From Marilutibacter spongiae (lineage in GTDB: Bacteria > Pseudomonadota > Gammaproteobacteria > Xanthomonadales > Xanthomonadaceae): a stretch of 64,000 bases of DNA. The notes under the pieces are model-generated. The model was not told the origin of the DNA, did no database searches, and was given only the letters and a program-made list of their open reading frames with translations. The stretch lies in the NCBI RefSeq assembly GCF_014145325.1, contig NZ_JACHTF010000006.1, positions 124,001-188,000 on the forward strand, in the 5' to 3' direction. A program made the translations under genes and the position numbers. This document shows positions 29,021-37,670 of the stretch, one piece after another. Each line of letters begins with the position of its first letter. Position 1 is the first letter of the stretch.

Positions 29021-29218
29021 TTACCCCGCTTCCAGAATGCGCTGCACGAGGTCGTCGTCGCCAGCGAGCCAGGCGGTCTCGTCGATGTACCAGGTGCCCC
29101 CGACCTTGCGACCGGGCAGCTTCCCGTCGCGCAGCAGACGCAGGACGTTGAGGTGGGAGGGCGCCGACTCCGGATCGAAGTGGCGCGCCAGCCAGACGGG
29201 GACTGCTACGAGATTCAT
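29021..29218 (-). CDS. xis: Excisionase-like small DNA-binding protein
   Basis: 65 residues ending just before int. APSHLNVLRLLRDGKLPGRKVGGTWYID fits the wing-helix of excisionases. The start overlaps the upstream gene's stop (ATGA). It would direct prophage excision together with Int. Confidence 0.7.
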   Translation of the reverse strand: MNLVAVPVWLARHFDPESAPSHLNVLRLLRDGKLPGRKVGGTWYIDETAWLAGDDDLVQRILEAG

Positions 29219-29940
29219 CACCCTTCCCCCGTTCCAGGCGGCGAGGGGGCGGCCCCGCCCCCTGCGAATCCGTACTTGCACGCCCCGAGACAATCGCATC
29301 GGGTTCGATGCGGGCATTTCACCTCCGCCACCGGCTTGAAGTTCTCCCAAGAGCTTCCCGGCTGGCCCGGCTCGTTACTTCCGGTGCAGGCGTTGACGTG
29401 ATTGGTCGCCTTCGGGCATCGCTTGTTGCCGCAGTTCGGGCACATGATGAAGCGCATGTTGGTCGGCGTGTTCGGCCTGCATGTCTCGCACCAGCACATC
29501 TCCGTACCTGGCGGCGAGGGGAGGGGCATCCAGTGGGTCGGGTAGCAGGCGCTATGCCCGAACATCGTGGCCGCCGCGTCATCGGGGCAGTCGATTGGGC
29601 GTAGCGCGATGTAGCTCTCTCCGATGCCGCTCTCGTGGACAAGGATCGGAGTAACCCCATCCTTCGGCGCAGTCTCAATCGGCCGCCACGTCCCTGCGAT
29701 TTCCCCCGACTCCACCGCAGCGAGCAGCGCCAGGGCGCGGGTGATGCGCGGGGATCGGCGGTTCCATGCGGCGATGGCTTCGGCCTCGCTGCTGTATCGG
29801 TCCTCGACTCTCGTCACGCATCCGGGGTTGCCGCAGTCGGCGACCCACAGCGTGCGCTCTCGATTCAGCGGGTAAATCTCCGGCTCCGTCGTGTCGCAAA
29901 ACGGGCACGCGGCCAGATCGTTGATGGCTGAGTCTGGCAT
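29218..29940 (-). CDS. Lar-like restriction alleviation protein with DUF551-like and Cys-rich C-terminal parts
   Basis: 240 residues in three blocks. About 10-55: a zinc-ribbon Lar-type unit (CPFCDTTEPEIY, CGNPGC, EAIAAWNRR). About 85-150: a DUF551-like stretch (TWRPIETAPKDG, THWMPLPSPP). About 152-225: a Cys-rich segment (CWCETCRP, CPNCGNKRCPKATNH) found at the end of unrelated phage proteins. Lar of Rac prophage protects phage DNA by modulating type I restriction. Coupled by ATGA to both neighbours. Confidence 0.65.
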   Translation of the reverse strand: MPDSAINDLAACPFCDTTEPEIYPLNRERTLWVADCGNPGCVTRVEDRYSSEAEAIAAWNRRSPRITRALALLAAVESGEIAGTWRPIETAPKDGVTPILVHESGIGESYIALRPIDCPDDAAATMFGHSACYPTHWMPLPSPPGTEMCWCETCRPNTPTNMRFIMCPNCGNKRCPKATNHVNACTGSNEPGQPGSSWENFKPVAEVKCPHRTRCDCLGACKYGFAGGGAAPSPPGTGEG

Positions 29941-30230
29941 CACTCTCCCTCCTTTGCTCGGGCGGCGTCGATTTCCTCGTCCCACTCGTCAGCCTCGCGC
30001 CTCTCAAGAAGCAGGAACTTCGTCACGAGATCGGCCTTGTCTTTCAGCCACCGATACCGCTCCGCATCCTCCCGCAGCCGCGCCACCTCGGCCTCTAGCT
30101 CGGTGATGCGTTCCTGTTGACGCTTTGATCTGCGCTCGTTGACTTCTTCCATCAGGCGGCAGGTTTCCTGAAACGCCTTCAGCTTTTCCACAGTCACGAC
30201 TGGCGGGTGTTCGTTTGGCTTGTCCATCAC
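29940..30230 (-). CDS. Phage hypothetical protein with coiled coil
   Basis: 96 residues, mostly charged helix. RSKRQQERITELEAEVARLR is a heptad-like coiled coil and the C-terminus is acidic. It overlaps genes on both sides by four bases. No family recognised. Confidence 0.6.
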   Translation of the reverse strand: MMDKPNEHPPVVTVEKLKAFQETCRLMEEVNERRSKRQQERITELEAEVARLREDAERYRWLKDKADLVTKFLLLERREADEWDEEIDAARAKEGE

Positions 30231-30829
30231 CCCTCCTCGCCGGGCTGGCTGGGCTGCGTGAGGGCGGCCAGTGCCGCGTCCAGTGCCAGCCCGACCATTC
30301 GCGCATCAGGCTGGTCACCATCGCCGCCACGTCGCCAGTCTGCGAAGTAGCGCAGCGTTGCCAGCGTCTTGTCTCGCGCCAGCACGCCGACAGGCCACGC
30401 CTCATCGACCACAACCGGCGCGGGGTGGGCGTCGAGCATCGGAAGCCAGCCGACAGGGGTGCCCTTGCCCTCGATGAAGTGATCGTGCGACCAGCACCAG
30501 CCAGCGAACTTCCATCCTTCGTTCTCGCCGGTGTTGTCGTCGGTGCAGGCGCCGATGGTCGGTGACGGTTCAGGCGAATCCTCGGTTGCATGGTCGGTGA
30601 AATCGACCAGCAAACGGATCATTGTCCCGTCCTTCGGTGCAGTGCTCATCGATCGCCAAGCCACCGCCTCCCCCGAACCGGCAGGCTCGGACAGGGCTGC
30701 CATGATTGCGCGGATTGCCTGTCTGTATGCGCCCCGCCCACTTCGGATGGTTGCGGCAATCGCCACATATCCGTCTTTTTGAAACTCCGCAGCCAGCAAC
30801 TCCCGCGCCCGCTGCTCTGTCGCGTTCAT
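30227..30829 (-). CDS. Phage DUF551-like protein
   Basis: 200 residues from the ATG at 30829. The middle contains WRSMSTAPKDGTMIRLLVDF and TPVGWLPM, the pattern of DUF551-type early phage proteins. The N-terminal 45 residues are helical (ARELLAAEFQKDGYVAIAATI). The C-terminal block ARDKTLATLRYFADW is common to small phage proteins. Function unknown. ATGA-type overlap with both neighbours. Confidence 0.65.
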   Translation of the reverse strand: MNATEQRARELLAAEFQKDGYVAIAATIRSGRGAYRQAIRAIMAALSEPAGSGEAVAWRSMSTAPKDGTMIRLLVDFTDHATEDSPEPSPTIGACTDDNTGENEGWKFAGWCWSHDHFIEGKGTPVGWLPMLDAHPAPVVVDEAWPVGVLARDKTLATLRYFADWRRGGDGDQPDARMVGLALDAALAALTQPSQPGEEG

Positions 30830-31344
30830 CGCGCACCGCCTTGGGACTGGTGGGTGAAGGCGGCGAGTGCGGCATGCCGGTTGGCGATTGCTTCCTCGAT
30901 TCGAGTGGACGCAGACTTCCATTCCTCGTCGGAAACATCATCAGGATCAACGCCTGTCGTGAACTCCCACAACCGCCTTGCTTCGTCGTATTCCATATCC
31001 GCCTCCACCAGCCGCATCACGTCCTCGTGCGTGTAGGGGGTGGGGTCGACGGGCTTGGTGATCGGGTGGAGTCCGAACGTGACGTAATACTCGAAGTCGC
31101 TGTCACCAGGTGCGGGCATCCTCGATTCTTCGAGGCAATGCCCCATCAGCTCGCCGTAGTAGATGCGCGGCGGTTCGTTCTCCCACCCGTAGTCAGCAGC
31201 GGAGTCGCTTGCGTCGAAGAGCATTCGCTCGGCAGCGCTGCGCGCCTCGTCCAACGTCGCGAAGGTTCCAAAATCCCCCTCGCTGGCGTCCGCCGCAAAG
31301 TACCTGTCCACCGCCTGCGCGGCCTTCTGTTCTTCGATGCTCAT
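30826..31344 (-). CDS. Phage hypothetical protein, acidic
   Basis: 172 residues rich in Asp and Glu, with TLDEARSAAERMLFDASDSAADYGWENEPPRI-like content and a C-terminal helix ending in HQSQGGAR. Several short patches recur in early proteins of Xanthomonas-type phages. No enzymatic motif seen. AGGGAGTATG gives a good ribosome site. Confidence 0.6.
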   Translation of the reverse strand: MSIEEQKAAQAVDRYFAADASEGDFGTFATLDEARSAAERMLFDASDSAADYGWENEPPRIYYGELMGHCLEESRMPAPGDSDFEYYVTFGLHPITKPVDPTPYTHEDVMRLVEADMEYDEARRLWEFTTGVDPDDVSDEEWKSASTRIEEAIANRHAALAAFTHQSQGGAR

Positions 31345-31380
31345 ACTCCCTCCGATTCCTGGGTGTGGTGTGGGTGTCGG

Positions 31381-31569
31381 TTACCCCAGCAACCCCACGT
31401 CCTCCGGGTGCACGCGGTACAGGTGCAGCGGGCAGGCGAAGGTCGGGGCCGGCCTCGGCGCGGCGTCGTCCCACTGCCCATCGGCGGAGGAAGTAGCTCC
31501 CGGGACCAGGTGCCAGATCTGGATGCGGCAGCCGGCGGCGTGCGCGGCCTTGAGTTGGTCGATCGTCAT
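31381..31569 (-). CDS. Small phage protein
   Basis: 62 residues beginning TIDQLKAAHAAGCRIQIWHL. It overlaps the 41-residue ORF upstream by ATGA. The pattern resembles short phage proteins with an N-terminal helix and a conserved Trp. Function unknown. Confidence 0.55.
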   Translation of the reverse strand: MTIDQLKAAHAAGCRIQIWHLVPGATSSADGQWDDAAPRPAPTFACPLHLYRVHPEDVGLLG

Positions 31570-31691
31570 TGCGGCTTCCTCGTGAAGATGCGGCGCCACC
31601 AGGGCAGGTTGAGGTAGAGGCGGAGCCGGATGTTCTCGTCGGTCAGGGCTTCCACGGCTTCGCGGAGCTGATCCTTGCGGGGCTGTTTCAT
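31566..31691 (-). CDS. Small phage protein, basic, 41 residues
   Basis: Starts KQPRKDQLREAVEALTDENI and ends NLPWWRRIFTRKPQ. The coil followed by a Trp/Arg-rich amphipathic end suggests membrane or nucleic-acid contact. Both ends overlap or abut neighbours as in the rest of the operon, which supports it being real. Confidence 0.55.
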   Translation of the reverse strand: MKQPRKDQLREAVEALTDENIRLRLYLNLPWWRRIFTRKPQ

Positions 31692-31720
31692 GCGGCGGGG
31701 TGCCTTGGGGAAGAGCTGGG

Positions 31721-33367
31721 TCATGCGGCGAGCCGTTCCGGCATCTCGGCCGGGTCCAGATTCGCGCGCGCGATCGCGGCCAGCGGCGGCGGGCTGACAC
31801 TGTTGCCGACCATGCGCACGGCGTGGGTGTTGGAGATCGGGCGGCCATCGGCCGTGCGGTCAATGACGTAGTCACGCGGGAAGCCTTGGGCCCGGAACAG
31901 CTCGGCCGGCTTGAGCATGCGCAGCTTGATGTCGACGATCACGTAGGGCGTGCCGTGCACCATGACCGTGACCAGCGCCATGCGGTCGCGGGTGGTGACG
32001 GTGTCGAGCGGGTCGCGGACGTCGAGGGCCTGGCCGTTCCCGTAGTAGTTGACCAGGAAGGCGGCGACGCGGAGGGCGCCTGCTTCCTGCTCGGGATCAA
32101 GTTGTGCGAGATCTGCGGACACCACGCCGAATCGCGTCGCCCCTGCAAGGATCGTTGGCACCGGTTCCCGCAAATCGTTACCCACCACGTTCTGTGCCAT
32201 CGCCGTCAGGAAAGCCGACATCACTGCGAGGGAGTGCGCGGCGCCGGCGGGGCGCTTGCAGTCACCGCCCGCGGTGATCGTCGGGACCGGGTCGGTGACC
32301 GGGTGGCCGGTGCTGTCCCCCTTGAACTTCACCAGCGCAGGTGCGACCAGCGCGAAGTGCCCGCCCTTCACCCCGGCGCACTGCGTCCGCAGGGGCTCCA
32401 TCGCCGACCAGGTGCGGCCGTTGCTCGCGTTCGCGAACTCGGTCAGGAAGAAGGGTTCATCGGCCTGCAGGACGTGGCGCACGAGGCCCTTAGCGATGCG
32501 CCGCATAGTCGCGTCCGCTAGCGGCCGGGGGCGGTCGAAGATGCTCCGGCCGAGGTCGCCGAAGTCGATGCTGTCCGCCGCCGTCGCCGGCTTTTGCAGA
32601 CCCGGACCAGTCCCGTGGGTGGGCTCAGGCCAGACGATGGCCTCGCCGTCGCGCCGCGCCACCAGGAACAGCCGCTCGCGGGAGGTGCCGGCGCCGTAGT
32701 CGCTGGCGACCAGCTTCCGCCACTCGACCACGTAGCCCAGGGCCTCAAGCGCGGCGATGAACTGGCGCCACGTGCGGCCGGCGTGGCCCTTGTCCGGCAC
32801 CAGCTGCTGACACTCGACGGGAACGCGCTCACCGGGCACGGCGACGGTGCCGTCCATCTTGAGCACCCGGCCGGTGGCCTTGTCGCGCTTGGCCACCAGC
32901 GGACCCCACGTCAGGATCTGCCAGACGTTCTCGAGGCTGATGATCCGCGGCGCCGTGTTGGTGCCGTAGAGCGCGTCCGCGCGCAGCAGCTGACCGACCC
33001 ACTTCAGCACCACCCAGGTGAGCGCGCGGATCTTCCGGTTGCGCGGCTGGCCGCCCTTGGCCTGGCTGAAGTGCGTGCAGTCCGGCGAGGCATGGAACCA
33101 GCCCACGGGCCGGCCGGCGACGTCGCGCCGCGGGTCCGCGTGCCAGATGTCCTCGCGATGGTGGTCGGTCAGCGGGTGGTTCGCCGCGTGCATGCCGATT
33201 GCCCAGGCGTCGTGGTTGTAGGCCAGCGCCGGATCGACCCCGAGCGCCTGTTTCAGTGCCTCGGAGGCACCGCCGCCGCCAGCGAACAGGTCGACGACGA
33301 TCTCGCCGGGCCTGAGCGCGGACAGCTGCGGGGCGGGGAAGTTGAAGGAGCGGGATCCGTCAGCCAT
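31721..33367 (-). CDS. dcm: Phage C5-cytosine DNA methyltransferase
   Basis: 548 residues. Motif I VVDLFAGGGGASE (about 24-36) binds SAM. The catalytic loop is ASPDCTHFSQAKGG (Cys about 97, with Asp before Cys instead of the usual Pro). SLENVWQI holds the ENV motif, SRERLFLVARR is motif VIII, and VGNSVSPP is motif X near the C-terminus. A long target-recognition region lies between about 250 and 480. It would methylate phage DNA against host restriction. No partner endonuclease is present. ATGA overlap with the next gene. Confidence 0.92.
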   Translation of the reverse strand: MADGSRSFNFPAPQLSALRPGEIVVDLFAGGGGASEALKQALGVDPALAYNHDAWAIGMHAANHPLTDHHREDIWHADPRRDVAGRPVGWFHASPDCTHFSQAKGGQPRNRKIRALTWVVLKWVGQLLRADALYGTNTAPRIISLENVWQILTWGPLVAKRDKATGRVLKMDGTVAVPGERVPVECQQLVPDKGHAGRTWRQFIAALEALGYVVEWRKLVASDYGAGTSRERLFLVARRDGEAIVWPEPTHGTGPGLQKPATAADSIDFGDLGRSIFDRPRPLADATMRRIAKGLVRHVLQADEPFFLTEFANASNGRTWSAMEPLRTQCAGVKGGHFALVAPALVKFKGDSTGHPVTDPVPTITAGGDCKRPAGAAHSLAVMSAFLTAMAQNVVGNDLREPVPTILAGATRFGVVSADLAQLDPEQEAGALRVAAFLVNYYGNGQALDVRDPLDTVTTRDRMALVTVMVHGTPYVIVDIKLRMLKPAELFRAQGFPRDYVIDRTADGRPISNTHAVRMVGNSVSPPPLAAIARANLDPAEMPERLAA

Positions 33368-33576
33368 CAGGCAGCCCTCGCGAAGCGCCCGGCGCGGTCG
33401 CGGGCCTGGCGCATGGTGTGGGTGGGGACGTAGCGCCGGCGCGCGCGCTCGGCCGCGGCCTCGCGCTCACAGGCGATGCAGGCGTGGTGCAGGCCGTCGC
33501 GGCTGCGCCCGGGGCGCCGGTCCGGGTAGAACTCGGCGGCGGACTTCCAGCGGGTGCAGGTGCTGCAGGCCTTCAT
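33367..33576 (-). CDS. Small zinc-finger phage protein
   Basis: 69 residues with CSTC (4-7) and CIAC (33-36) separated by an SAAEFYPD..DGL segment, the pattern of endonuclease-VII-like short zinc proteins. The tail is Arg-rich. No nuclease residues are evident, so only zinc and nucleic-acid binding is suggested. Confidence 0.6.
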   Translation of the reverse strand: MKACSTCTRWKSAAEFYPDRRPGRSRDGLHHACIACEREAAAERARRRYVPTHTMRQARDRAGRFARAA

Positions 33577-33737
33577 CCGCGTGCCTTCCGCTGTGCCTCG
33601 TCGCGCAGCTGCTCGAGCGTGTGGAGTCGGTTCCGGTCGAGCTGGCTCTGGTAGCCGCCCTGCGGCGCGCGGAACCGGAGCTGCTGCAGCGCCCAGTCCA
33701 AGGCGTCCAGCTTGTCCTGCGGGTGGATGTCGCTCAT
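33573..33737 (-). CDS. Small phage protein, 54 residues
   Basis: SDIHPQDKLDALDWALQQLR then LDRNRLHTLEQLRDEAQRK, two amphipathic helices. Overlaps both neighbours by four bases. Function unknown. Confidence 0.55.
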   Translation of the reverse strand: MSDIHPQDKLDALDWALQQLRFRAPQGGYQSQLDRNRLHTLEQLRDEAQRKARG

Positions 33738-33997
33738 GGATGGTTCCTCGCCTTCGTGAGCAGCATGGAGGCCGTGGCTTGCGCCAGGCCGTATTTGCGA
33801 ACTAGGTCGCGCGGCCGGAGGATCGCGAGCAGTGCGGGGCGATCCTTGAGCATGTCGACCAGCGCCGCGTTCCGGCGCTGCGGGTCGGAGATGCGCGCCA
33901 GCAGCGGCATGTCCGGTAGGTCCTCGGCGGATACGCCGCCCATGACCGAGCCGGGGAACCATCCCCAGCCGGTCGGGGCGTAGACCAGGGTGCTCAT
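33734..33997 (-). CDS. Phage hypothetical protein, 87 residues
   Basis: An aromatic N-terminus (VYAPTGWGWFPG) is followed by helices ending in DLVRKYGLAQATASMLLTKAR, which looks like a helix-turn-helix. It could be an early regulator. Overlaps neighbours. Confidence 0.55.
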   Translation of the reverse strand: MSTLVYAPTGWGWFPGSVMGGVSAEDLPDMPLLARISDPQRRNAALVDMLKDRPALLAILRPRDLVRKYGLAQATASMLLTKARNHP

Positions 33998-35733
33998 GCG
34001 GCCTTCTTCTGCGCGGCGCGGGCCGGCGCCGCCTCGACGATCTGCCCCAACTTCGTGCAGATGGCGGGCAGGTCGGCCAGCGCATAGAGCTTCGCCGCAC
34101 GCTCGCTGCCAACCGGCTTGAAGCCGATGGACGCCAGGCCTTGGGCGGTGATCGATATCGGCGCGATCAGCTCGTTCAAATCACCGAGCTTGATGCGAGC
34201 CCCTGCCGGCGTGGGCGCAGCGCCGGCACTCGCAACGGACGCCACGGTGCTTCGTGCCGTGGCAACAGGCTCGGCCGCTGCGCTGGCCTCCGCGTCCGCT
34301 GGGGGGGTGGGGGGGGCCTTCTCGGCCTCGCGCGCCTGCGCCGCTTCGAGCTGCTCGCGCTCCAGCCGCTCGGCCTCTTCCTTTCGGATGCGCTCGCGCT
34401 CTTCCTCGAGGCGCTTGGCCTCCCGGGCCTCGAAGTCGGCGATGCGCGCGGCGACCAGGTTGCCGAGGTCCTCGGGCGACTTGCTGGCGCACAGCAGGAT
34501 CCGGTCCGCGAACAGGCTGGCGTGGTCATCGTGCTTGGCGAGGATCGCCACGTTGGCGCGCACGCGCTCGGCGGTCTGGCTGGAGGCGATCTTCGCATTG
34601 GCCACCGTCGCGTCGACGGCGTCGCGCATGCTGGTGAACGACTTCTTGCCCTTGATGGCGGCGGCGAGGTCGGCGGTCAGCGTCGCCGGCAGCGGGATGG
34701 CGTGCTGACCGAGCGAGCTGTTGATCTGGTCCACGTGCGCGCGGACCGCCTCGCGGCCTGCGGTGAGGATCTCGGTCCGCACGGCCTCCTTCCGGGACTT
34801 CACCAGCTTGTCGAGCTCCAGGCGCTTGGCGCGCGCCTCCGCGCTGATGGCGTCGATCGTGCGGAACAGCTCGTCGATGCTGGCGGTCTGGCCCAGGGCA
34901 TGCTGCTTCGCGGCCTTCAGCTGGTCCTCGATCTCGCCGCACCACTTCACGGTCTTCTCCGCGTCGGCGAAGTCCTGGTCCGTGGTGAGGTCGGTGCTGA
35001 TGCCCTGGAACACCGCGATGGCGGCATCCTTCCACTGGTGGAGGTTCGACGCGGTCACCATGCCGGTGACCTCGATGTGCAGGGCAGGGAGCTGGTCGGG
35101 GGCGCGGCCGACGGCCTCGGGCGCCGCCGCGGGCTCGGTCTGATAGCTGTCGACGTCCAGGTCGAACTGCTCCCAGCCCGCGATGATCTCGGCGCGCAGT
35201 TCCGGGTCTGGGGTGTACCAGCAATGCCGCTCCTCGATCAGGTCGCCGGCGGCGTCCCACTTCGATGCCATGAAGAGCACGCGCTCGGCACCGGACACAA
35301 GGGCCTGCTGCTCCATCTGGACCCGATAGAGCTTCGGCAGGTCGGCCCCCGTGCAGCCGTCGACCATGGCGGCGCGCAGCTCGTTGTTGAGCGACTTGTG
35401 TTCCCACGCCGTGTCCTCGAGCAGGGTCAGGCCGTCGAAGCTCGCCGAGTAGATGCCGCCGTCGGCGACGCCCACGCACGGAAACAGCTCTTCACCGATG
35501 ATCTCTTCGGCGAGCGTTCGTGCCCATGCCTCGAAGCGGTGGCCATCGTCGAATCGCTTCTGCGTCGCCGCGTCGACCTCGGGGACGATCCCAGTGGCGA
35601 CTTCCCGGAGGAGGTCCTGGCGCGACTTGTACGGGCTGCAGCCGAGCATCGCCGGCGCATCGCTGGCGTTGTAATGCTGGGCGCGATGAGCATGCCATTC
35701 GGGGGTGCCCTGGGTGAGCTGGACGATCTTCAT
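33994..35733 (-). CDS. YqaJ-type phage recombination exonuclease with long C-terminal extension
   Basis: 579 residues. N-terminal 200 residues are a lambda-exonuclease/YqaJ nuclease: QGTPEWHAHRAQHYNASDAPAMLG, a central SASFDGL, WEHKSLN with Glu-X-Lys, and QMEQQALVSG. The C-terminal 350 residues are largely helical with DUF1351-like content, a charged coiled coil (EAREAKRLEEERERIRKEE) and an Ala/Pro-rich linker. It would resect double-strand ends 5' to 3' and hand single strands to the adjacent RecT. ATGA coupling supports a functional pair. Confidence 0.88.
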   Translation of the reverse strand: MKIVQLTQGTPEWHAHRAQHYNASDAPAMLGCSPYKSRQDLLREVATGIVPEVDAATQKRFDDGHRFEAWARTLAEEIIGEELFPCVGVADGGIYSASFDGLTLLEDTAWEHKSLNNELRAAMVDGCTGADLPKLYRVQMEQQALVSGAERVLFMASKWDAAGDLIEERHCWYTPDPELRAEIIAGWEQFDLDVDSYQTEPAAAPEAVGRAPDQLPALHIEVTGMVTASNLHQWKDAAIAVFQGISTDLTTDQDFADAEKTVKWCGEIEDQLKAAKQHALGQTASIDELFRTIDAISAEARAKRLELDKLVKSRKEAVRTEILTAGREAVRAHVDQINSSLGQHAIPLPATLTADLAAAIKGKKSFTSMRDAVDATVANAKIASSQTAERVRANVAILAKHDDHASLFADRILLCASKSPEDLGNLVAARIADFEAREAKRLEEERERIRKEEAERLEREQLEAAQAREAEKAPPTPPADAEASAAAEPVATARSTVASVASAGAAPTPAGARIKLGDLNELIAPISITAQGLASIGFKPVGSERAAKLYALADLPAICTKLGQIVEAAPARAAQKKAA

Positions 35734-36530
35734 GCCTCGTCCTCCTCGCCACCGTCCGCGGTGAATTCTTCATCCTTCGGCGGGTTCCGGATCTCGTGGA
35801 GCTGCTTCTCGGTGAAGCGTGACTTCGTCTGCAGCACTGAGATCAGCTCGTCGGCGGTGCGCTTGCCGCTCTCGATGATTCCCCACCAGGTCGGGAGGTT
35901 TTTTTCGAAATCGGACTCGGAGTAGAGCGGCAGCTCGGTGTTGACCACTTTCGCGACGACGCGGTCCTGTTGCTGGGCCGGGGGCGCGTCCTCGAGCTCA
36001 TCGGGTGTGTAGACGCCCAGCAGCGCCTCAGGGGCGTATCGTCGTGCCCACTGTCGCGTGCCACGGTAGACCAGCATGTCGTCGGGCTGCTTCTTCCACT
36101 GCTCGTTGCCGGTCTTCCAGTTAGCGACGGTGCCCTCGACTGTCTGGTCGACGCCAGCGCCTCGCGGACGACCGGTGACCTTGACGGCTCGGTTATCGCC
36201 AGTTCCGCTGAACTCGTACTTCAACCTGCCCTCGACAGCGCCCATGGCATACAGCGCGGCGGCGACGAGCTTGCCCTCGTAGCAGAGCTTCCCGTGGACC
36301 ACAGACGTGGCCTGGGCGACGCTGGCCGCGTCCATACCCCAGCGCTGCGCCTGCATCACGATCAGCAGGCAGTCGCCTGGCTTTCCCTGCAAATGCGCCG
36401 GGATCAGGCTTGCCTTGGCCATCACGTCAGCCAGCTGCAGCGCATCGGCGATGGAGTTCGGGACCAGCGCGTTCATGCGCGACCCGGTGGATACCGGCGC
36501 TTGTACCGGAAGAGTGGCAATGGCGTTCAT
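35730..36530 (-). CDS. recT: RecT-family single-strand annealing protein
   Basis: 266 residues. LVPNSIADALQLADVMAKASLIP and CLLIVMQAQRWGMDAASVAQ, AYGKL-type VVHGKLCYEGKLVAAALY and QWARRYAPEALLGVYTPDE are typical of RecT/Bet-like proteins. It anneals complementary strands for phage recombination. The C-terminus is acidic. It overlaps the exonuclease gene, the classical two-component SynExo arrangement. Confidence 0.92.
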   Translation of the reverse strand: MNAIATLPVQAPVSTGSRMNALVPNSIADALQLADVMAKASLIPAHLQGKPGDCLLIVMQAQRWGMDAASVAQATSVVHGKLCYEGKLVAAALYAMGAVEGRLKYEFSGTGDNRAVKVTGRPRGAGVDQTVEGTVANWKTGNEQWKKQPDDMLVYRGTRQWARRYAPEALLGVYTPDELEDAPPAQQQDRVVAKVVNTELPLYSESDFEKNLPTWWGIIESGKRTADELISVLQTKSRFTEKQLHEIRNPPKDEEFTADGGEEDEA

Positions 36531-36561
36531 GGTGCTCCTTCGAATCTATGCAGGGACGCGC

Positions 36562-36840
36562 TCAGGCGGCGTCGGCGATGGGCGCGGAGGGCTTGGCCTC
36601 GACGCGCGTGTAGGGGTACTTCTCCGGGAACGGCTTGATGTGGGCGCCGAAGTGGCGGCCCTTGGACTCGGCCTCCTGGAAGGCGGCGAAGTCGTCCGCG
36701 GTGAAGTTCGCGTAGTGGTAGAGGCTGCTCGGCTCGCCCTTCCAGGTCTTGAAGCGGATGGCGAGCGTGTTGGTTTCGGGGTCGTGGCCGATGGCAGCGA
36801 TCTGGCTGGAATCGACGTCGTTCAGGGCAATGCGGTTCAT
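36562..36840 (-). CDS. KTSC-domain protein
   Basis: 92 residues. SSQIAAIGHDPETNTLAIRFK, YHYANFTADDFAAF and GRHFGAHIKPFPEKYPYTRV follow the KTSC domain pattern, a short fold common in phage recombination operons. Exact function unknown. Confidence 0.85.
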   Translation of the reverse strand: MNRIALNDVDSSQIAAIGHDPETNTLAIRFKTWKGEPSSLYHYANFTADDFAAFQEAESKGRHFGAHIKPFPEKYPYTRVEAKPSAPIADAA

Positions 36841-36965
36841 GGCGATGGTCTCGGCGGCGGCGGAAAAGGTCCCGGTAGCCCTCCGGGGCTGCGCCGGGCT
36901 GATCGTCTTTCGACTCCAGCGAGGGCAGCGGCTTTGCCGGGCGAGGGGGCGCCCGGGTACGCGCG

Positions 36966-37496
36966 TCAGGCGGCTTCGCGGGAGTCTTCGGGATCACCCT
37001 GGGCCTGGCGCTTGGGGGGAGTGACGGTGAGGCGCACGTCCTCGCGGACGAACGCTTCGCACAGCTCGCTGACTTCGTCCTGGCCGACGTTCGTCGAGGC
37101 CGTGAACGTCAGTTCGACGCTCCCGCCTTCCAGCGGCGCGACGACGAACTTCTTGAGCTTCACGTCGACCAGCAACAGCGGCTCGACGTGGTCCATCAGG
37201 CCGGCGATCTCGATCTCGTAGCCTTCGAACTCGTGCGACAAGCGCAGCGGCTCGATGGACGGGTGCTTCACCGCGACGAGCTGGTCGCCGCCGATCTCGG
37301 GGATATCCGGCTGTTCACCGCGCGACGGCTTGCGGAAGATGTCCTTCCTCAGCCCGGGCTCGAGCTGGTCGAGGATCGTGTTCTGCGCCCGCAGGCTCAG
37401 CTTGATGTCGGCCGCGAGCTCGCGCTCGTCGCCGTGCCGCTCGATGCGGGTGTTGAGGTTGACGAACGTGGCGTCGTGCTTGTCCAGGGTGAGCAT
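36966..37496 (-). CDS. Conserved phage early protein, 176 residues
   Basis: Contains ERHGDERELAADIKLSLRAQN and a beta-rich C-terminal part (IEIAGLMDHVEPLLLVDVKLKKFVV). The pattern is familiar from early regions of Xanthomonas/Burkholderia-type phages where it sits near recombination genes. No catalytic motif. A role with RecT/YqaJ or single-strand DNA is only contextual. The 125 bases after it hold no gene. Confidence 0.65.
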   Translation of the reverse strand: MLTLDKHDATFVNLNTRIERHGDERELAADIKLSLRAQNTILDQLEPGLRKDIFRKPSRGEQPDIPEIGGDQLVAVKHPSIEPLRLSHEFEGYEIEIAGLMDHVEPLLLVDVKLKKFVVAPLEGGSVELTFTASTNVGQDEVSELCEAFVREDVRLTVTPPKRQAQGDPEDSREAA

Positions 37497-37505
37497 GGGT
37501 GGTCC

Positions 37506-37670
37506 TCAGTGCTTGACGCAGGTGGAGAGCGCGCGGCGTACCGCATAGGCAGCCAGGCGCACGGGGTTGGGTTGCTGGCGCAGGTCCTTCGTGACCGGGC
37601 GCAGGCCGCGGCTGGCGTAGAAGCGGGCCCACGCTCGGTCACGCGCCACGGGATCGCGGAAGCGGTTCAC
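37506..37670 (-). CDS. Small basic phage protein
   Basis: 54 residues from a GTG that overlaps the upstream stop (GTGA). Arg-rich (RDPVARDRAWARFYASRG) with a single helix. Function unknown. Confidence 0.5.
   Translation of the reverse strand: MNRFRDPVARDRAWARFYASRGLRPVTKDLRQQPNPVRLAAYAVRRALSTCVKH

Noticed and set aside
34141-35925. 594-residue plus-strand frame opposite the YqaJ exonuclease gene
   Set aside because: Shadow of a GC-rich gene; the minus-strand product has a clear nuclease domain and operon overlaps.
36527-36997. Minus-strand 156-residue frame over the KTSC gene
   Set aside because: Arg/Pro/His-rich shadow; KTSC is recognised in the other frame.
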